Made by a program: the position numbers and the translations under genes | Source: Streptomyces sp. NBC_00239 | GTDB lineage: Bacteria; Actinomycetota; Actinomycetes; Streptomycetales; Streptomycetaceae | Assembly (NCBI RefSeq): GCF_036194065.1 | Contig: NZ_CP108095.1 | Span: 62,001 to 126,000, forward strand | Direction of reading: 5' to 3' | DNA: 64,000 bases | Part shown: in pieces, positions 54,349 through 62,583 of the stretch | Layout of the letters: each line of letters starts with the position of its first letter | How positions within the stretch are numbered: position 1 is the stretch's first letter | The notes under the pieces: generated by a model | The model's input: only the letters and a program-made list of their open reading frames with translations | What the model was told of the DNA's origin: nothing | Databases searched by the model: none

Positions 54349-54479
54349 TGGAATTGCCTGGGACCGCGCCCCGCCACCGTGATCGACTGTGGCTGCCGCA
54401 GGGGCGCCCTACCGCGTCGGCGGCCGGAGGGAAGCGCATCCGTGCCCGAACGGGTCGGTCGCACGCACGAAGGAGAGAC

Positions 54480-54896
54480 ATGCTGGTCCGCAAGTTGAAG
54501 GCGGCCGCGATCGCGGCCACCGCAGTCGCGAGCGTCGCGGTGATGGCCACGCCGGCCCAGGCGGGGGCCTACTGCTCGTACGGAGGCGGCGTCTACCTCT
54601 GCGAGTACAAGCCGACCACCCGCATACTGCCCGACGGCACGAAGCAGGACTTCGTCGTCGGCAGCGACCGCGCGGTGTGGACCCGCTGGACGGACTCCGA
54701 CGGGGACTGGTCGCGGTGGATGTCCATGGGCGGCAAGGCGTACAGCCAGGTCTACACCTACGACTACGACACCAGCGACCCCTGGTCCTTCCGGATGTTC
54801 TACTACGACCAGCAGGCCGAGTACTGGGGCCGCAACCGCGACCACAACGGCAACTGGTCCGGATGGATCCACTACGACACCCCGCTCAACGGCTGA
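54480..54896 (+). CDS. Small secreted lectin-like protein, second paralogue
   Basis: GAAGGAGAG precedes ATG 54480. The 138-residue product has a signal peptide (KLKAAAIAATAVASVAVMAT, cleavage after AQA) and a mature part with the same plan as 2533-2931: YLCEYKPTTR, DFVVGSDRAVWTRWTDSDGD, WSRWMSMGGKAYSQV, and a final blade DHNGNWSGWIHYDTPLNG. The Trp-x-x-Trp repeats suggest carbohydrate binding like PLL-type propeller blades. A strong hairpin follows. A 3' remnant of a third copy lies at 60781. Confidence 0.72.
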   Translation: MLVRKLKAAAIAATAVASVAVMATPAQAGAYCSYGGGVYLCEYKPTTRILPDGTKQDFVVGSDRAVWTRWTDSDGDWSRWMSMGGKAYSQVYTYDYDTSDPWSFRMFYYDQQAEYWGRNRDHNGNWSGWIHYDTPLNG

Positions 54897-54950
54897 CCAC
54901 GTGCCGGCCGCATGACCCCAGCGGCCCGGCCGGGGCTCCCCCAGCCCCTA

Positions 54951-54990
54951 CGACGGGCCCCGCGAACGGAAGCGTTCGCGGGGCCCGTCG
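54951..54990. terminator. Strong hairpin terminator
   Basis: Perfect 18-bp arms CGACGGGCCCCGCGAACG (54951-54968) and its complement (54973-54990) enclose a GAAG tetraloop, 54 bases after the lectin-like gene stop. Confidence 0.9.
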
Positions 54991-55275
54991 CCGCGTTCCC
55001 CAGCGGCCGTCGCCGACGGCGTTCCCCGCCACTCTCCGTACCTCCGGCCCGGCCCGGCCCGGCCACGGCACCCTCGGCCGGCTCACCGCTGCTCTCACCA
55101 CACAGCAGGTGCTCGGACTGACCTGCACCGCGACGGGGGACACGGGCCCGGGGGCCGGCGCACCCGGAGTAGCCGGCATCGGCGACGGCGCGGAATCCGG
55201 GCGGTTCTCCCGCAACCCGCCGACCGGGCCGCGAGGCGCGAACGGCTCGGAAGCCGCGGCGGACGGCCGCCGGCC

Positions 55276-55427
55276 TTCGACCGAGAGACCCACGAGCAGC
55301 GCAACTCCGTCAAGCGGTGCATCACCAAGGTCGAGCAGTCGCGCGGCCTGGCCACTGGCTACGGCAAGACCGTCACCATCCACCTCGCCGGACTCCACCA
55401 CGCCGCCATCTTCATCCGGTCCGCGAG
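55276..55427 (+). pseudogene. IS5-family transposase C-terminal fragment
   Basis: The plus strand reads FDRETHEQRNSVKRCITKVE, QSRGLATGYGKTVTIHLAGL and HHAAIFIR, matching the C-terminal region of IS5 transposases. The conserved Glu of the NxVER motif is Lys here (NSVKRCI), so this was degenerate as well as truncated. No terminal repeats seen. Confidence 0.65.
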
Positions 55428-55558
55428 ATGGTCCAAAGGAACGGCCTACGCGGGCTGGACCTGGTGGAGCTCGGCGCGGCCGAAGAGCAGGGCGGTGCGG
55501 CGCACTTCTGCGGGTGCAATGCCCGCGGGGGTGCGGGCGCGGTGTCAGGCCCGCGTGT

Positions 55559-57895
55559 TCACGGCCGCGTAGTGAGGCGAGCGACGGCCGCGTCGTAGCG
55601 GGTCCGGTGCTCCGGGTCCGCCGATGCCTTCAGCAGGGCGCCGAGGGCCCGTACCGCGCCGTCCTCGTAGCCGGAGGACTCTGCCTCCCGGGCCGCCAGG
55701 TCGAGCTGCCGTATGCCCCCGGCTTCGTCGCCGAGGCCCAGCAGGGCCTCCCCCCGCACCATGAGGAGCAGGATGCGGGGGATGTCGACCGTGCCGGGCC
55801 GCCCGTCGGCGGCGTTGCCTGCGGCGGAGTCGGCTGCGGCGGAGTCGGCTGCGGCGGAGTCGGTTGCGTCGGAGTCGAAGGCCAGGGCTTCGTCCGCTAT
55901 GTCGAGGGCCCGGCGCCACTGCCCGGCGTCGGCCCGGTGGCGGGCGAGGTGCTGGAGGGCCAGCCTCTCGATGGTGCGGTCGCCGGCGCCGCGGGCCAGC
56001 TCCACCGCCCGCTCGCACCCCTGCGCGGCCTCGTCCGGGCCGCCGCGCGCCGCCTGCGCCATGGCGAGGACGATCAGGGCGTTCGCCTCGGCCACCGCGT
56101 CCCCCGCCCGGGACGCGAGCGCGGAAGCGGCCCCCAGCCGGGACAGCGCCTCCTCGGTGCGGCCCTCTTCGATCAGCACCCAGCCGAGGACGTTCAGCAC
56201 CCGCGACTCGCCGTACCCGTCGCCCGTCGCACCGTCGGCGCGCGCCGACGCGAGTGCGGTCTCCAGGAGCGGGACCCAGCCGTCCCGCACGCGCCACACG
56301 ATCAGCGGCCACAGCGTCAGGACGATCCGCCAGGCCCTGCCGTGCAGTGCGGCCTCGTGCGCCGCGGTAGCGGCCAGCGCGAGGTCGTCCCGCTCGGCCG
56401 CGTACCAGGCCACGGCGTCGGACCGGTCGGCGAACTCCCGTACGGCGGCCGGGGCCAGGTGGTCCGCGGGCAGCGGGAAGCACTCCTCGTTGCCCGGCTC
56501 GGCCGCCGCCACGGCGGCGACGCCCGTGGCCACGTAGTGGTCGAGGACTCGCGTGAGGGCCTGGGGGCCGGCGTCCAGGCTCCGTGCGTAGAGCCGTACG
56601 AGGTCGTGCAGGGTCCACCGGCCGGGCGCCGCCTCCGTGACGAGGTGCGCGGCGGCCAGCCGCTCCAGGGCAGCCTCGGCGGCTGCCGGGCCGGTGCCCG
56701 CCAGGGCCGCGGCCGCGTAGCGGTCGACGTGCGTGCCGGGGTGGCGGCCGAGATGGGCGAACAGCCGGCAGACGTCCTGCGGAAGCTGCTGGAGCGTCAC
56801 GCGCAGCGCCGCCCGGACACTGGTGTCCTCCACGTCGAGCAGGCCCAGCCGGCGCGTCTCGTCGGACATCTCGGCGGCCATGGCGTCCAGCGACCAGCCG
56901 GGGCGCTGCACCAGTCGGGCAGCCGCCACGCGCAGGGCGAGGGGCAGCCCGCCGCAGAGTTCGGCGAGCCGCCGTGCGGCCGCCGGCTCGGCGCGGACGC
57001 GTTCGGTGCCGAGCACCCCGGCGAGGAGCGTCGTGCCGTCCTCCGGGGCGAGTACGTCGACGGCGACGGGGCGGGCGGTGTCGGTGACGATCAGGCCGGG
57101 CAGGCGGTGCCTGCTGGTGACGACGGTGACGCAGTGGCGGCCGCCGGGGAGCAGCGGCCTGACCTGCTCGGAATCCCGCGCGTTGTCGAGTACGACGAGG
57201 ACGCGGCGGTCGGCGGCGAGCGACCGGAACAGCGCGGCGGCGGCGTTCGCCGACTCCGGTATCCCGCCCGGCGGCACGCCGAGCGCCACCAGGAAATCGC
57301 GCAGCACTTCGATGAGGGCGGGCTCGCCCGTCCCGCCGAAACCGCGCAGGTCGGCGTGGAGCAGCCCGTCGGGGAATCCGGCGCGGCCGCGGTGGGCCCA
57401 GTGCAGTACGAGGGCCGTCTTGCCGACCCCGGCGGGCCCGACGACCAGGCAGACCGGCGCCTCGCCCGCCGCGGCCCGGGACAGGGCGTCCAGTTCCGCC
57501 GCCCGTCCGTGGAATCCGCGCGGTGCGCGCGGCAGCAGGTCGGGCGCGGCGGCCGGCGCCGGGGCATCCGGTACAGCGGCGGGCGGCGCCGGGGCGTCCG
57601 GTACGGCGGCGGGCGGCGGGGGCGAGGCCTCCGCCTTGGCGGCCCGGCGGGGGCGGCCCAGGCTCGCGGCGTGCTCCAGCCGCCGGGCGGCGTCCCCGTC
57701 CAGGGCCAGGGCTGTGGCCAGCGCCTGTACGGTGCGGCGCTGCGGCCCCCGGGAGCGGCCGCGCTCCATGTACGACAGAGCCCGCACGCTCACGCCCGCG
57801 GCGTGCGCCAGCTGCTCCTGACTGAGCCCGGCTGCCGTGCGCAGGCCGTGCAGGAGCGCGCCGAAGCCGCCGGTGGCCGGCGTACCGGTGTCCAT
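55559..57895 (-). CDS. AfsR-like regulator: XRE helix-turn-helix, NB-ARC NTPase, TPR
   Basis: This 778-residue protein has an XRE helix-turn-helix (GLSQEQLAHAAGVSVRALSY, about 23-42), a Pro/Ala linker made of a repeated AAVPDAPAP unit, an NB-ARC module (Walker A VVGPAGVGKTALVLHWAHRG about 155-174, Walker B VLVVLDNARDSEQVRPLLPG, CGGLPLALRVAAARL) and C-terminal TPR helices. A triplicated 15-mer (55817-55860) adds a DSAAADSAAADS loop between TPRs. Such STAND regulators activate secondary metabolism or nearby genes on ATP binding. A perfect 15-bp inverted repeat lies 46 bases upstream of the start, possibly its own operator. Confidence 0.88.
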   Translation of the reverse strand: MDTGTPATGGFGALLHGLRTAAGLSQEQLAHAAGVSVRALSYMERGRSRGPQRRTVQALATALALDGDAARRLEHAASLGRPRRAAKAEASPPPPAAVPDAPAPPAAVPDAPAPAAAPDLLPRAPRGFHGRAAELDALSRAAAGEAPVCLVVGPAGVGKTALVLHWAHRGRAGFPDGLLHADLRGFGGTGEPALIEVLRDFLVALGVPPGGIPESANAAAALFRSLAADRRVLVVLDNARDSEQVRPLLPGGRHCVTVVTSRHRLPGLIVTDTARPVAVDVLAPEDGTTLLAGVLGTERVRAEPAAARRLAELCGGLPLALRVAAARLVQRPGWSLDAMAAEMSDETRRLGLLDVEDTSVRAALRVTLQQLPQDVCRLFAHLGRHPGTHVDRYAAAALAGTGPAAAEAALERLAAAHLVTEAAPGRWTLHDLVRLYARSLDAGPQALTRVLDHYVATGVAAVAAAEPGNEECFPLPADHLAPAAVREFADRSDAVAWYAAERDDLALAATAAHEAALHGRAWRIVLTLWPLIVWRVRDGWVPLLETALASARADGATGDGYGESRVLNVLGWVLIEEGRTEEALSRLGAASALASRAGDAVAEANALIVLAMAQAARGGPDEAAQGCERAVELARGAGDRTIERLALQHLARHRADAGQWRRALDIADEALAFDSDATDSAAADSAAADSAAGNAADGRPGTVDIPRILLLMVRGEALLGLGDEAGGIRQLDLAAREAESSGYEDGAVRALGALLKASADPEHRTRYDAAVARLTTRP

Positions 57896-57940
57896 GCTGG
57901 ATGTCTCCTGGTCAGTGCGGACCAGCCGGAACGCCGTACT

Positions 57941-57979
57941 CCGCCCGCAAAAGTATGCACTACCTACTTTTGCGGGCGG
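57941..57979. promoter_or_regulatory. Perfect 15-bp inverted repeat upstream of the NB-ARC regulator
   Basis: CCGCCCGCAAAAGTA (57941-57955) and TACTTTTGCGGGCGG (57965-57979) are separated by nine bases. It lies between the regulator (start 57895) and the hydrolase (start 58165), so it could control both. It shares its arm core with 54315-54348. It might also fold as a terminator, but it sits upstream of both genes. Confidence 0.55.
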
Positions 57980-58164
57980 CTCCCGCCGACCGGCACATGA
58001 TCTTGTCCGCCCGTACAGGCCACCGCAGTACCTGGGCGGACGTACCGGACGGCAGGGGGCCCGCCGATTCCTCGGCGGGACCCGGGTTTTGCGGCAAGCC
58101 TCCCGGTGCGCTAGGAGTTGAGGGAGGCGAGGGAAGATCTCCCTGCCGCTCTGGGAGCGACCCG

Positions 58165-58857
58165 GTGAGCATGTTCGCCCTGATCCACGGGGCCGGCGAC
58201 GTCGGCTGGTACTGGCACGCGGTCGAAGCGGAGCTGCGGGCGCGCGGGCACGACACGGTGGCTCCCGATCTTCCGGGTGAGGACGACTCGCTGACGTTGG
58301 ACGACTACGCCGACGCCGTGCTGGAGACGGTCGGCGACCGGCGCGACCTGGTGGTCGTGGGGCAGTCCTTCGGCGCGTTCACCGCCCCGCTGGTCGCGGC
58401 CCGCCGTCCGGTCGAAGCGCTGGTCCTCGTGGCCGGGATGGTCCCTGCGCCCGGCGAGTCACCCGACCAGTGGTGGGACGCGACGGGCTACGCCGGGGCC
58501 GTGCGGCGCCAGGCGCTCCGGGACGGCGGCCGTACCGGAAGCACCGACCCCTACGTCGCCTTCTACCACGATGTGCCCCGCGAACTGGCCGCGGAGGCGA
58601 TCGGCCGGGAACGGGCCCACCCTTCGCCGGCCGCGTCGGCCCAGCCCTGGCCGCTCGACGCCTGGCCGTCCGTGCCGACCCGGTTCGTGTTGTGCACCGA
58701 GGACCGCTTCCTCCCTCCCGGCTTCCTGCGCCGCCTCGTGCGGGAGCGTCTCAGGGTGGTCCCCGACGAGATCGCCGCGGGCCACTGCGTCGCACTGGGC
58801 CACCCCGTAGAACTGGCCGATGCCCTGACCGGCGCCGGGATGCGCAGCCCGGGCTGA
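58165..58857 (+). CDS. Alpha/beta hydrolase
   Basis: GTG 58165 has GGGAG seven bases upstream. The 230-residue protein has FALIHGAGDVGWYWHAVEAE, the nucleophile elbow VVVGQSFGAFTAPLVAARRP with Ser about 74, an acid in LCTEDRFLPPGF and His in IAAGHCVALGHPVELADAL. There is no signal peptide. It belongs to the same broad esterase-like group as 35855-36568 but is not a close copy. It is divergent from the NB-ARC regulator, with the inverted repeat between them. Confidence 0.87.
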   Translation: MSMFALIHGAGDVGWYWHAVEAELRARGHDTVAPDLPGEDDSLTLDDYADAVLETVGDRRDLVVVGQSFGAFTAPLVAARRPVEALVLVAGMVPAPGESPDQWWDATGYAGAVRRQALRDGGRTGSTDPYVAFYHDVPRELAAEAIGRERAHPSPAASAQPWPLDAWPSVPTRFVLCTEDRFLPPGFLRRLVRERLRVVPDEIAAGHCVALGHPVELADALTGAGMRSPG

Positions 58858-59114
58858 CCCGCTTCCGCTGCCTTCCCCGCGCTGCCCTTTGGGGTGCCCT
58901 GGGTCCGGGCCATGCCCCGATCGATCTTGCTGACGCCCACGAGGAAGCGGTGCACGCCCACCTGGACCCCGACCCGCATCGACCCGGTCGTACCTGGTAC
59001 GGCGGACCAGCGGTCCGTGGCGCTCCCGGCGAGGCCGTCGAATCCGGGAGACGGCGCTCGATGAGGCCGGCCCCGCCCTGCCCGTCGGCGTCGAGCAGGA
59101 CGGCACGCTCTGTG

Positions 59115-60011
59115 CTACCCGCCCGCTGCGGCCGCCACCGGATCGGTGCGGGCTCGCATACGTGTCGCGTCTTCGCGCGGCGGCGCGCCGAACTGGCGCT
59201 TGTACTCGCGGCTGAACTGCGAGGGGCTGTCGTATCCCACGCTGGAGGCGACTGCGGTCACGTCGTGCGGGCGGCGGGTCAGCAGCAGCCGGGCCGCCTG
59301 CAGCCGGATCTGCTTCTGGAACTGGATCGGGCTCATCGCGGTGACCGACTGGAAGTTCCGGTGGAACGCGGAGACGCTCATCCCGGAGGACCGGGCCAGG
59401 TCCTCGACCCGGAAGGCCTCGGCGTAGTGCTCGCGGATCCAGCCCACCGCCCGGGTGACGTGGGTCAGACCGCTGTCCGCCAGGCCCAACTGCCGCACCG
59501 TTTCTCCCTGCTCCCCCGTCATCAGCAACCACAAGATCTCGCGCTTGATCAGAGGGACCATCACCCGGCGGTCGCGCGGCCGGTCCAGCAGGCGCAGCAG
59601 CCGTACGACGGCGTCGATCAGCTCGGCCGGTGCGTCGCTGACCGTGATCCCGGGCCGGGTCGACCGGGACGACGGCGGCAGGTCGCCGGGCCCCGCCTGA
59701 AGCATCAGCTCCGCAATGACGGCGGGATCCAGCGTCATGCCGAATCCGAGTTCGGGCCCCTGTGCGATGCGGCCCACCACCGGCAGGTCAGCCGAGGCGA
59801 CCAGGTACTGGCCTACGCCGTACTCGTACACCCGGTCTCCCAGCGCGAGCCGCTTGGCTCCCTGGGCGATGACCGCCAGCACCACGCCGGACATCGTGTA
59901 CTCCGGCTCGGCGCCCGGCTCGGCCCGGCAGATCCGGACGCCGTCGATGGCCGTGCTCAGATCGGGCCGCGCATGGCGGCCCAGCAGGTCGCGGAGCTCG
60001 TCGAGAAGCAT
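59115..60011 (-). CDS. AraC-family transcriptional regulator
   Basis: ATG 60011 (or 60023) gives about 298 residues. The N-terminal half is an AraC_N cupin-type domain (VVLAVIAQGAKRLALGDRVY, EYGVGQYLVASADLPVVGRI). The C-terminal half holds two helix-turn-helices: FRVEDLARSSGMSVSAFHRN and VTAVASSVGYDSPSQFSREY followed by KRQFGAPPRED. AraC_N regulators of this type often sit beside oxidoreductases or, as here, a PEBP-family gene. It lies downstream of the PEBP gene in the same direction, about 100 bases apart. Confidence 0.9.
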   Translation of the reverse strand: MLLDELRDLLGRHARPDLSTAIDGVRICRAEPGAEPEYTMSGVVLAVIAQGAKRLALGDRVYEYGVGQYLVASADLPVVGRIAQGPELGFGMTLDPAVIAELMLQAGPGDLPPSSRSTRPGITVSDAPAELIDAVVRLLRLLDRPRDRRVMVPLIKREILWLLMTGEQGETVRQLGLADSGLTHVTRAVGWIREHYAEAFRVEDLARSSGMSVSAFHRNFQSVTAMSPIQFQKQIRLQAARLLLTRRPHDVTAVASSVGYDSPSQFSREYKRQFGAPPREDATRMRARTDPVAAAAGG

Positions 60012-60118
60012 GCCCTCATCCAATCACGAGTCCCGCAGGATCCCCCTGCCAGGAGGAGGATCGTGCAAGAACGCGCGAGAATCGGACGGGCCCCTGCGTG
60101 CCGGGTCGGCCGGGACGC

Positions 60119-60658
60119 CTACTCCCCGGCGTACGCGTAGTGCGCAATGATCCGGCCACGGGCGCTGGCATGAAAGCGCAGGTGGAAGCCGACCAGGGCC
60201 GGCGACGCGTCCGCATCCGGACCCAGTTTCTCCCGGTCGACGGCATACACCGTGAACACGTACCGGTGCGGGCCGTCCCCTTCCGGCGGCGCGGCTCCCC
60301 CGAAGTCCCTGCTGCCGTAGTCGTTCCGCACCTGCACGGCACCGGCGGGCAGCCCGGTGAAGTCCCCGGTTCCGGCCCCCGCCGGCAGCTCGGTCACGTC
60401 CGCCGGGATGTCGAAGACCGTCCAGTGCCAGAACCCGCTGCCGGTCGGCGCATCCGGGTCGTAGCACGTGACCGCGTAGCTGCCGGTGCCCTCGGGCCCG
60501 GCCGACCAGCCGATCTGCGGCGAGGAATTCCCCTTCGCGTACACGTGTGCGTCCGGCAGGGTCCCGCCGTCGGTCACGTCCGTGCTGCTCACCGACAACT
60601 CGGGCACCGGCGGGTGGAAGGCGTGCGGCAGAGGCGGCAGTTGCACCTGATCACTCAA
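60119..60658 (-). CDS. YbhB/YbcL (PEBP) family protein
   Basis: This 179-residue protein has the phosphatidylethanolamine-binding fold: ELSVSSTDVTDGGTLPDAHV, SPQIGWSAGPEGTGSYAVTC, YDPDAPTGSGFWHWTVFDIP (the DPDxP and GxxHW ligand motifs), and NDYGSRDFGGAAPPEGDGPH followed by RYVFTVYAVD. Bacterial members are cytoplasmic; their ligand is not known, and relations to Raf kinase inhibitor protein are structural only. It is probably co-transcribed with the AraC regulator downstream. Confidence 0.92.
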   Translation of the reverse strand: MSDQVQLPPLPHAFHPPVPELSVSSTDVTDGGTLPDAHVYAKGNSSPQIGWSAGPEGTGSYAVTCYDPDAPTGSGFWHWTVFDIPADVTELPAGAGTGDFTGLPAGAVQVRNDYGSRDFGGAAPPEGDGPHRYVFTVYAVDREKLGPDADASPALVGFHLRFHASARGRIIAHYAYAGE

Positions 60659-60780
60659 CTTCTTGATCCTTCATCGTGTCTACGAGGGCTGCTGCCCCGG
60701 GCGTGTCCCCATCGGAACACGAACCCGGCGGGAACGACCTACGCCCGGCAGGATCGTGCAAGAGGTTGCGATCTTTGCCC

Positions 60781-60870
60781 GGCACAAGGCGCCGGTGCCG
60801 CGACCACGACCACGACCACGACGGCAACTGGTCTGCGTGGATCCGCTATGACCTCCCGCTCAACGGCTGA
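60781..60870 (+). pseudogene. 3' remnant of a third secreted lectin-like copy
   Basis: The last 22 codons before TGA at 60870 read DHDGNWSAWIRYDLPLNG, nearly the same as the end of the protein at 54480-54896 (DHNGNWSGWIHYDTPLNG). Upstream the frame has a GACCAC hexamer repeated about four times (60806-60830) and then no similarity, so only the C-terminal blade remains. Confidence 0.7.
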
Positions 60871-61062
60871 ACGCCGAGCCCGCCCGCGAGGTCCCCATCG
60901 TCCGGGCCGGGACTCCTCCGGCCCGCTCAACGGCCCCCGCGAGCAGTGGGATCGGCCAGTGCTGCGACCGCATAGGTTCACCGGGTCGGACGGCGCGGGT
61001 TGCTGGTGGGGCGGTCGGCCGTCGCACAGGCCGCCGACGCCGCCAACGGCACGTGGGTGACA

Positions 61063-61263
61063 ATGAGGCCGTGGCCAACCAGTCGGATCATCGTTGCTTT
61101 GGATTCTGACGACTGCCGAGAGGCTGTCGAAGTCGTCGACCGGCTTGGTGAGGAGTGTCGTTTCTACAAGGTCGGGACGGAGCTGCTCACGGCGGCCGGA
61201 CCGGACCTGATCGAGCACCTCGCAGCCAAGGGCAAGGAAGTCTTCCTGGACCTGAAGCTCTTT
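61063..61263 (+). pseudogene. pyrF: Orotidine 5'-phosphate decarboxylase, N-terminal fragment
   Basis: ATG 61063 starts RPWPTSRIIVALDSDDCREA, VEVVDRLGEECRFYKVGTEL and HLAAKGKEVFLDLKLF: the first two catalytic-site strands of OMP decarboxylase (Asp in VALD, Lys in YKVG, DLKL). After 61263, where the family has DIPNT, similarity ends. About two thirds of the enzyme is missing, so a functional pyrF would have to lie elsewhere. Confidence 0.75.
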
Positions 61264-61445
61264 ACGTCGAGGTGGCGAGCTTCGCGTCGCGCCAGCGGAG
61301 ACAGGGGTGCAGTGGGCGGGTCGGCCGGCTCGCACGTATGCCGCCCAGTATCCACTGACAGTAGATGTCAGCAGACCGGCCCTAACCTGCTGCGCATGGA
61401 CGGCAACTGGACCATGGACCCCACGCCCACCGGGCAGGTCACCAC

Positions 61446-62177
61446 ATGAGCATCGTCGAACTCCGGCAGTACACCCTGCATCCCGGCACCAGAGAGACGC
61501 TGATCGAGCTGTTCGAGCGCGAGTTCGTGACCGGTCAACAGGCGGTCGGTATCACCCTCGGCGGCCGGTTCCGCGATCTGGACGACCCGGACCGCTTCGT
61601 CTGGCTGCGCACGTTCCCCGACATGGCGCACCGCCGGCGCGCGCTGGAGGCGTTCTACACCGGCCCCGTCTGGCGGGAGCACCGCGACACCGCGAACGCC
61701 ACCATGATCGACAGCGACGACGTCCTGCTGCTGCGCGGCCCGGGCTTTACGCCGGAGCCGGGGACGAGCGAGGTGCTCGCGACCGTGTGCCATCCCACCG
61801 ATGCGGCCGACTTCGACGCGTACGCAGCCCGACACCTGGGCCCGGAGCATGCACTGCACCGCACCGAGCACGCCGAGAACGATTTTCCCCGCCTGCCCGT
61901 TCGCACCGGGAGGGATGTCCGGATCTGGTTCGGCCCGGCCGAACCGGCACCCTGGCCGACCCAGCGGCTGCGGCTGGAGCCCGTGATTGCCCAGACGGTC
62001 CCTGCACCTTCGTGGAGGTCTCACGCTTCATCGACCCGGAATGGCTCGTTGAAGTGGAGCTCGACGCCAACTCCGAGTCCGTCACGTCCAAGGGATGCTG
62101 CCGAACCCGTTCCGTATGATCGGCCGCGTTCCCGAACCGGTGAGCGACGCAATCGCACGACAGAGCAGCCGAGTTGA
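61446..62177 (+). CDS. NIPSNAP-family protein with altered C-terminus
   Basis: This 243-residue product begins SIVELRQYTLHPGTRETLIE, the first ferredoxin-like NIPSNAP unit, with GRFRDLDDPDRFVWLRTFPD, RALEAFYTGPVWREHRDTAN, TMIDSDDVLLLRGPGF, and ends its recognisable part at PAPWPTQRLRLEPVIAQT (about residue 182). The last 60 residues are Arg/Ser/Pro-rich and read across DNA whose other frame resembles a RidA C-terminus (VEVSRFIDPEWLVEVELDA, 62003-62060). The original end was therefore probably replaced by a junction near 62000. NIPSNAP function is not defined. Confidence 0.75.
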   Translation: MSIVELRQYTLHPGTRETLIELFEREFVTGQQAVGITLGGRFRDLDDPDRFVWLRTFPDMAHRRRALEAFYTGPVWREHRDTANATMIDSDDVLLLRGPGFTPEPGTSEVLATVCHPTDAADFDAYAARHLGPEHALHRTEHAENDFPRLPVRTGRDVRIWFGPAEPAPWPTQRLRLEPVIAQTVPAPSWRSHASSTRNGSLKWSSTPTPSPSRPRDAAEPVPYDRPRSRTGERRNRTTEQPS

Positions 62178-62583
62178 ACTCCACCGGCGCGAGCTCGTAG
62201 AGCTGTGGCAGCAGGGTCTCCTGGATCTCGGTTGGCTTGGCAACCCCGAGCTACCAAGAGGCCCTGCCTTCATGCCCACGGCAGGCCGCGCGATCTTCGG
62301 CCCACCGGTGGTGGACGACGCGGCCGGTGGTCCAGTCGTGGGCGGTGACGGCGACGAGCCGGTCGCCGATCTTGGCCAGGGCGTTCCCGTCCCCCGGGGT
62401 GTGCCGTGGTTCCCCGCCGACGTCGAGCAGTGGCCCGACCCGTGGTTCGAGCCCTGGGCGCCCGCCGCGCCCGTCGGCTGTGGGCTACGGCCGTCAGAAG
62501 TCGTGCCCCATCGGCCGGATATGGTCGAGGCGCTCTTGCGGACCGGTCCTACGCTGGAGGCATGGCCACCGATCCCTTGCTGA
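62095..62583 (+). CDS. Doubtful hypothetical protein
   Basis: The frame overlaps the altered end of the NIPSNAP gene and the start of the next gene. It begins LPNPFRMIGRVPEPVSDAIA, RQSSRVELHRRELVELWQQG, LLDLGWLGNPELPRGPAFMP, which looks protein-like, then becomes Gly/Val/Pro-rich. A minus-strand stretch at 62275-62390 (HDWTTGRVVHHRWAED) looks equally protein-like, so at least two fragments overlap here. Low confidence. Confidence 0.3.
   Translation: MLPNPFRMIGRVPEPVSDAIARQSSRVELHRRELVELWQQGLLDLGWLGNPELPRGPAFMPTAGRAIFGPPVVDDAAGGPVVGGDGDEPVADLGQGVPVPRGVPWFPADVEQWPDPWFEPWAPAAPVGCGLRPSEVVPHRPDMVEALLRTGPTLEAWPPIPC

Noticed and set aside
54389..58000. A 1203-codon open frame on the plus strand.
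   Set aside because: It runs through the wrong frame of the lectin-like gene and antisense to the NB-ARC regulator; composition is Arg/Gly/Pro-rich with no domain.
58858..59114. Apparent protein-like stretch (RTWYGGPAV, then ETALDEAGPALPVGVEQDGT one frame away).
   Set aside because: It may be a frameshifted gene end, but I could not assign a family or a start, so it is not listed as a feature.
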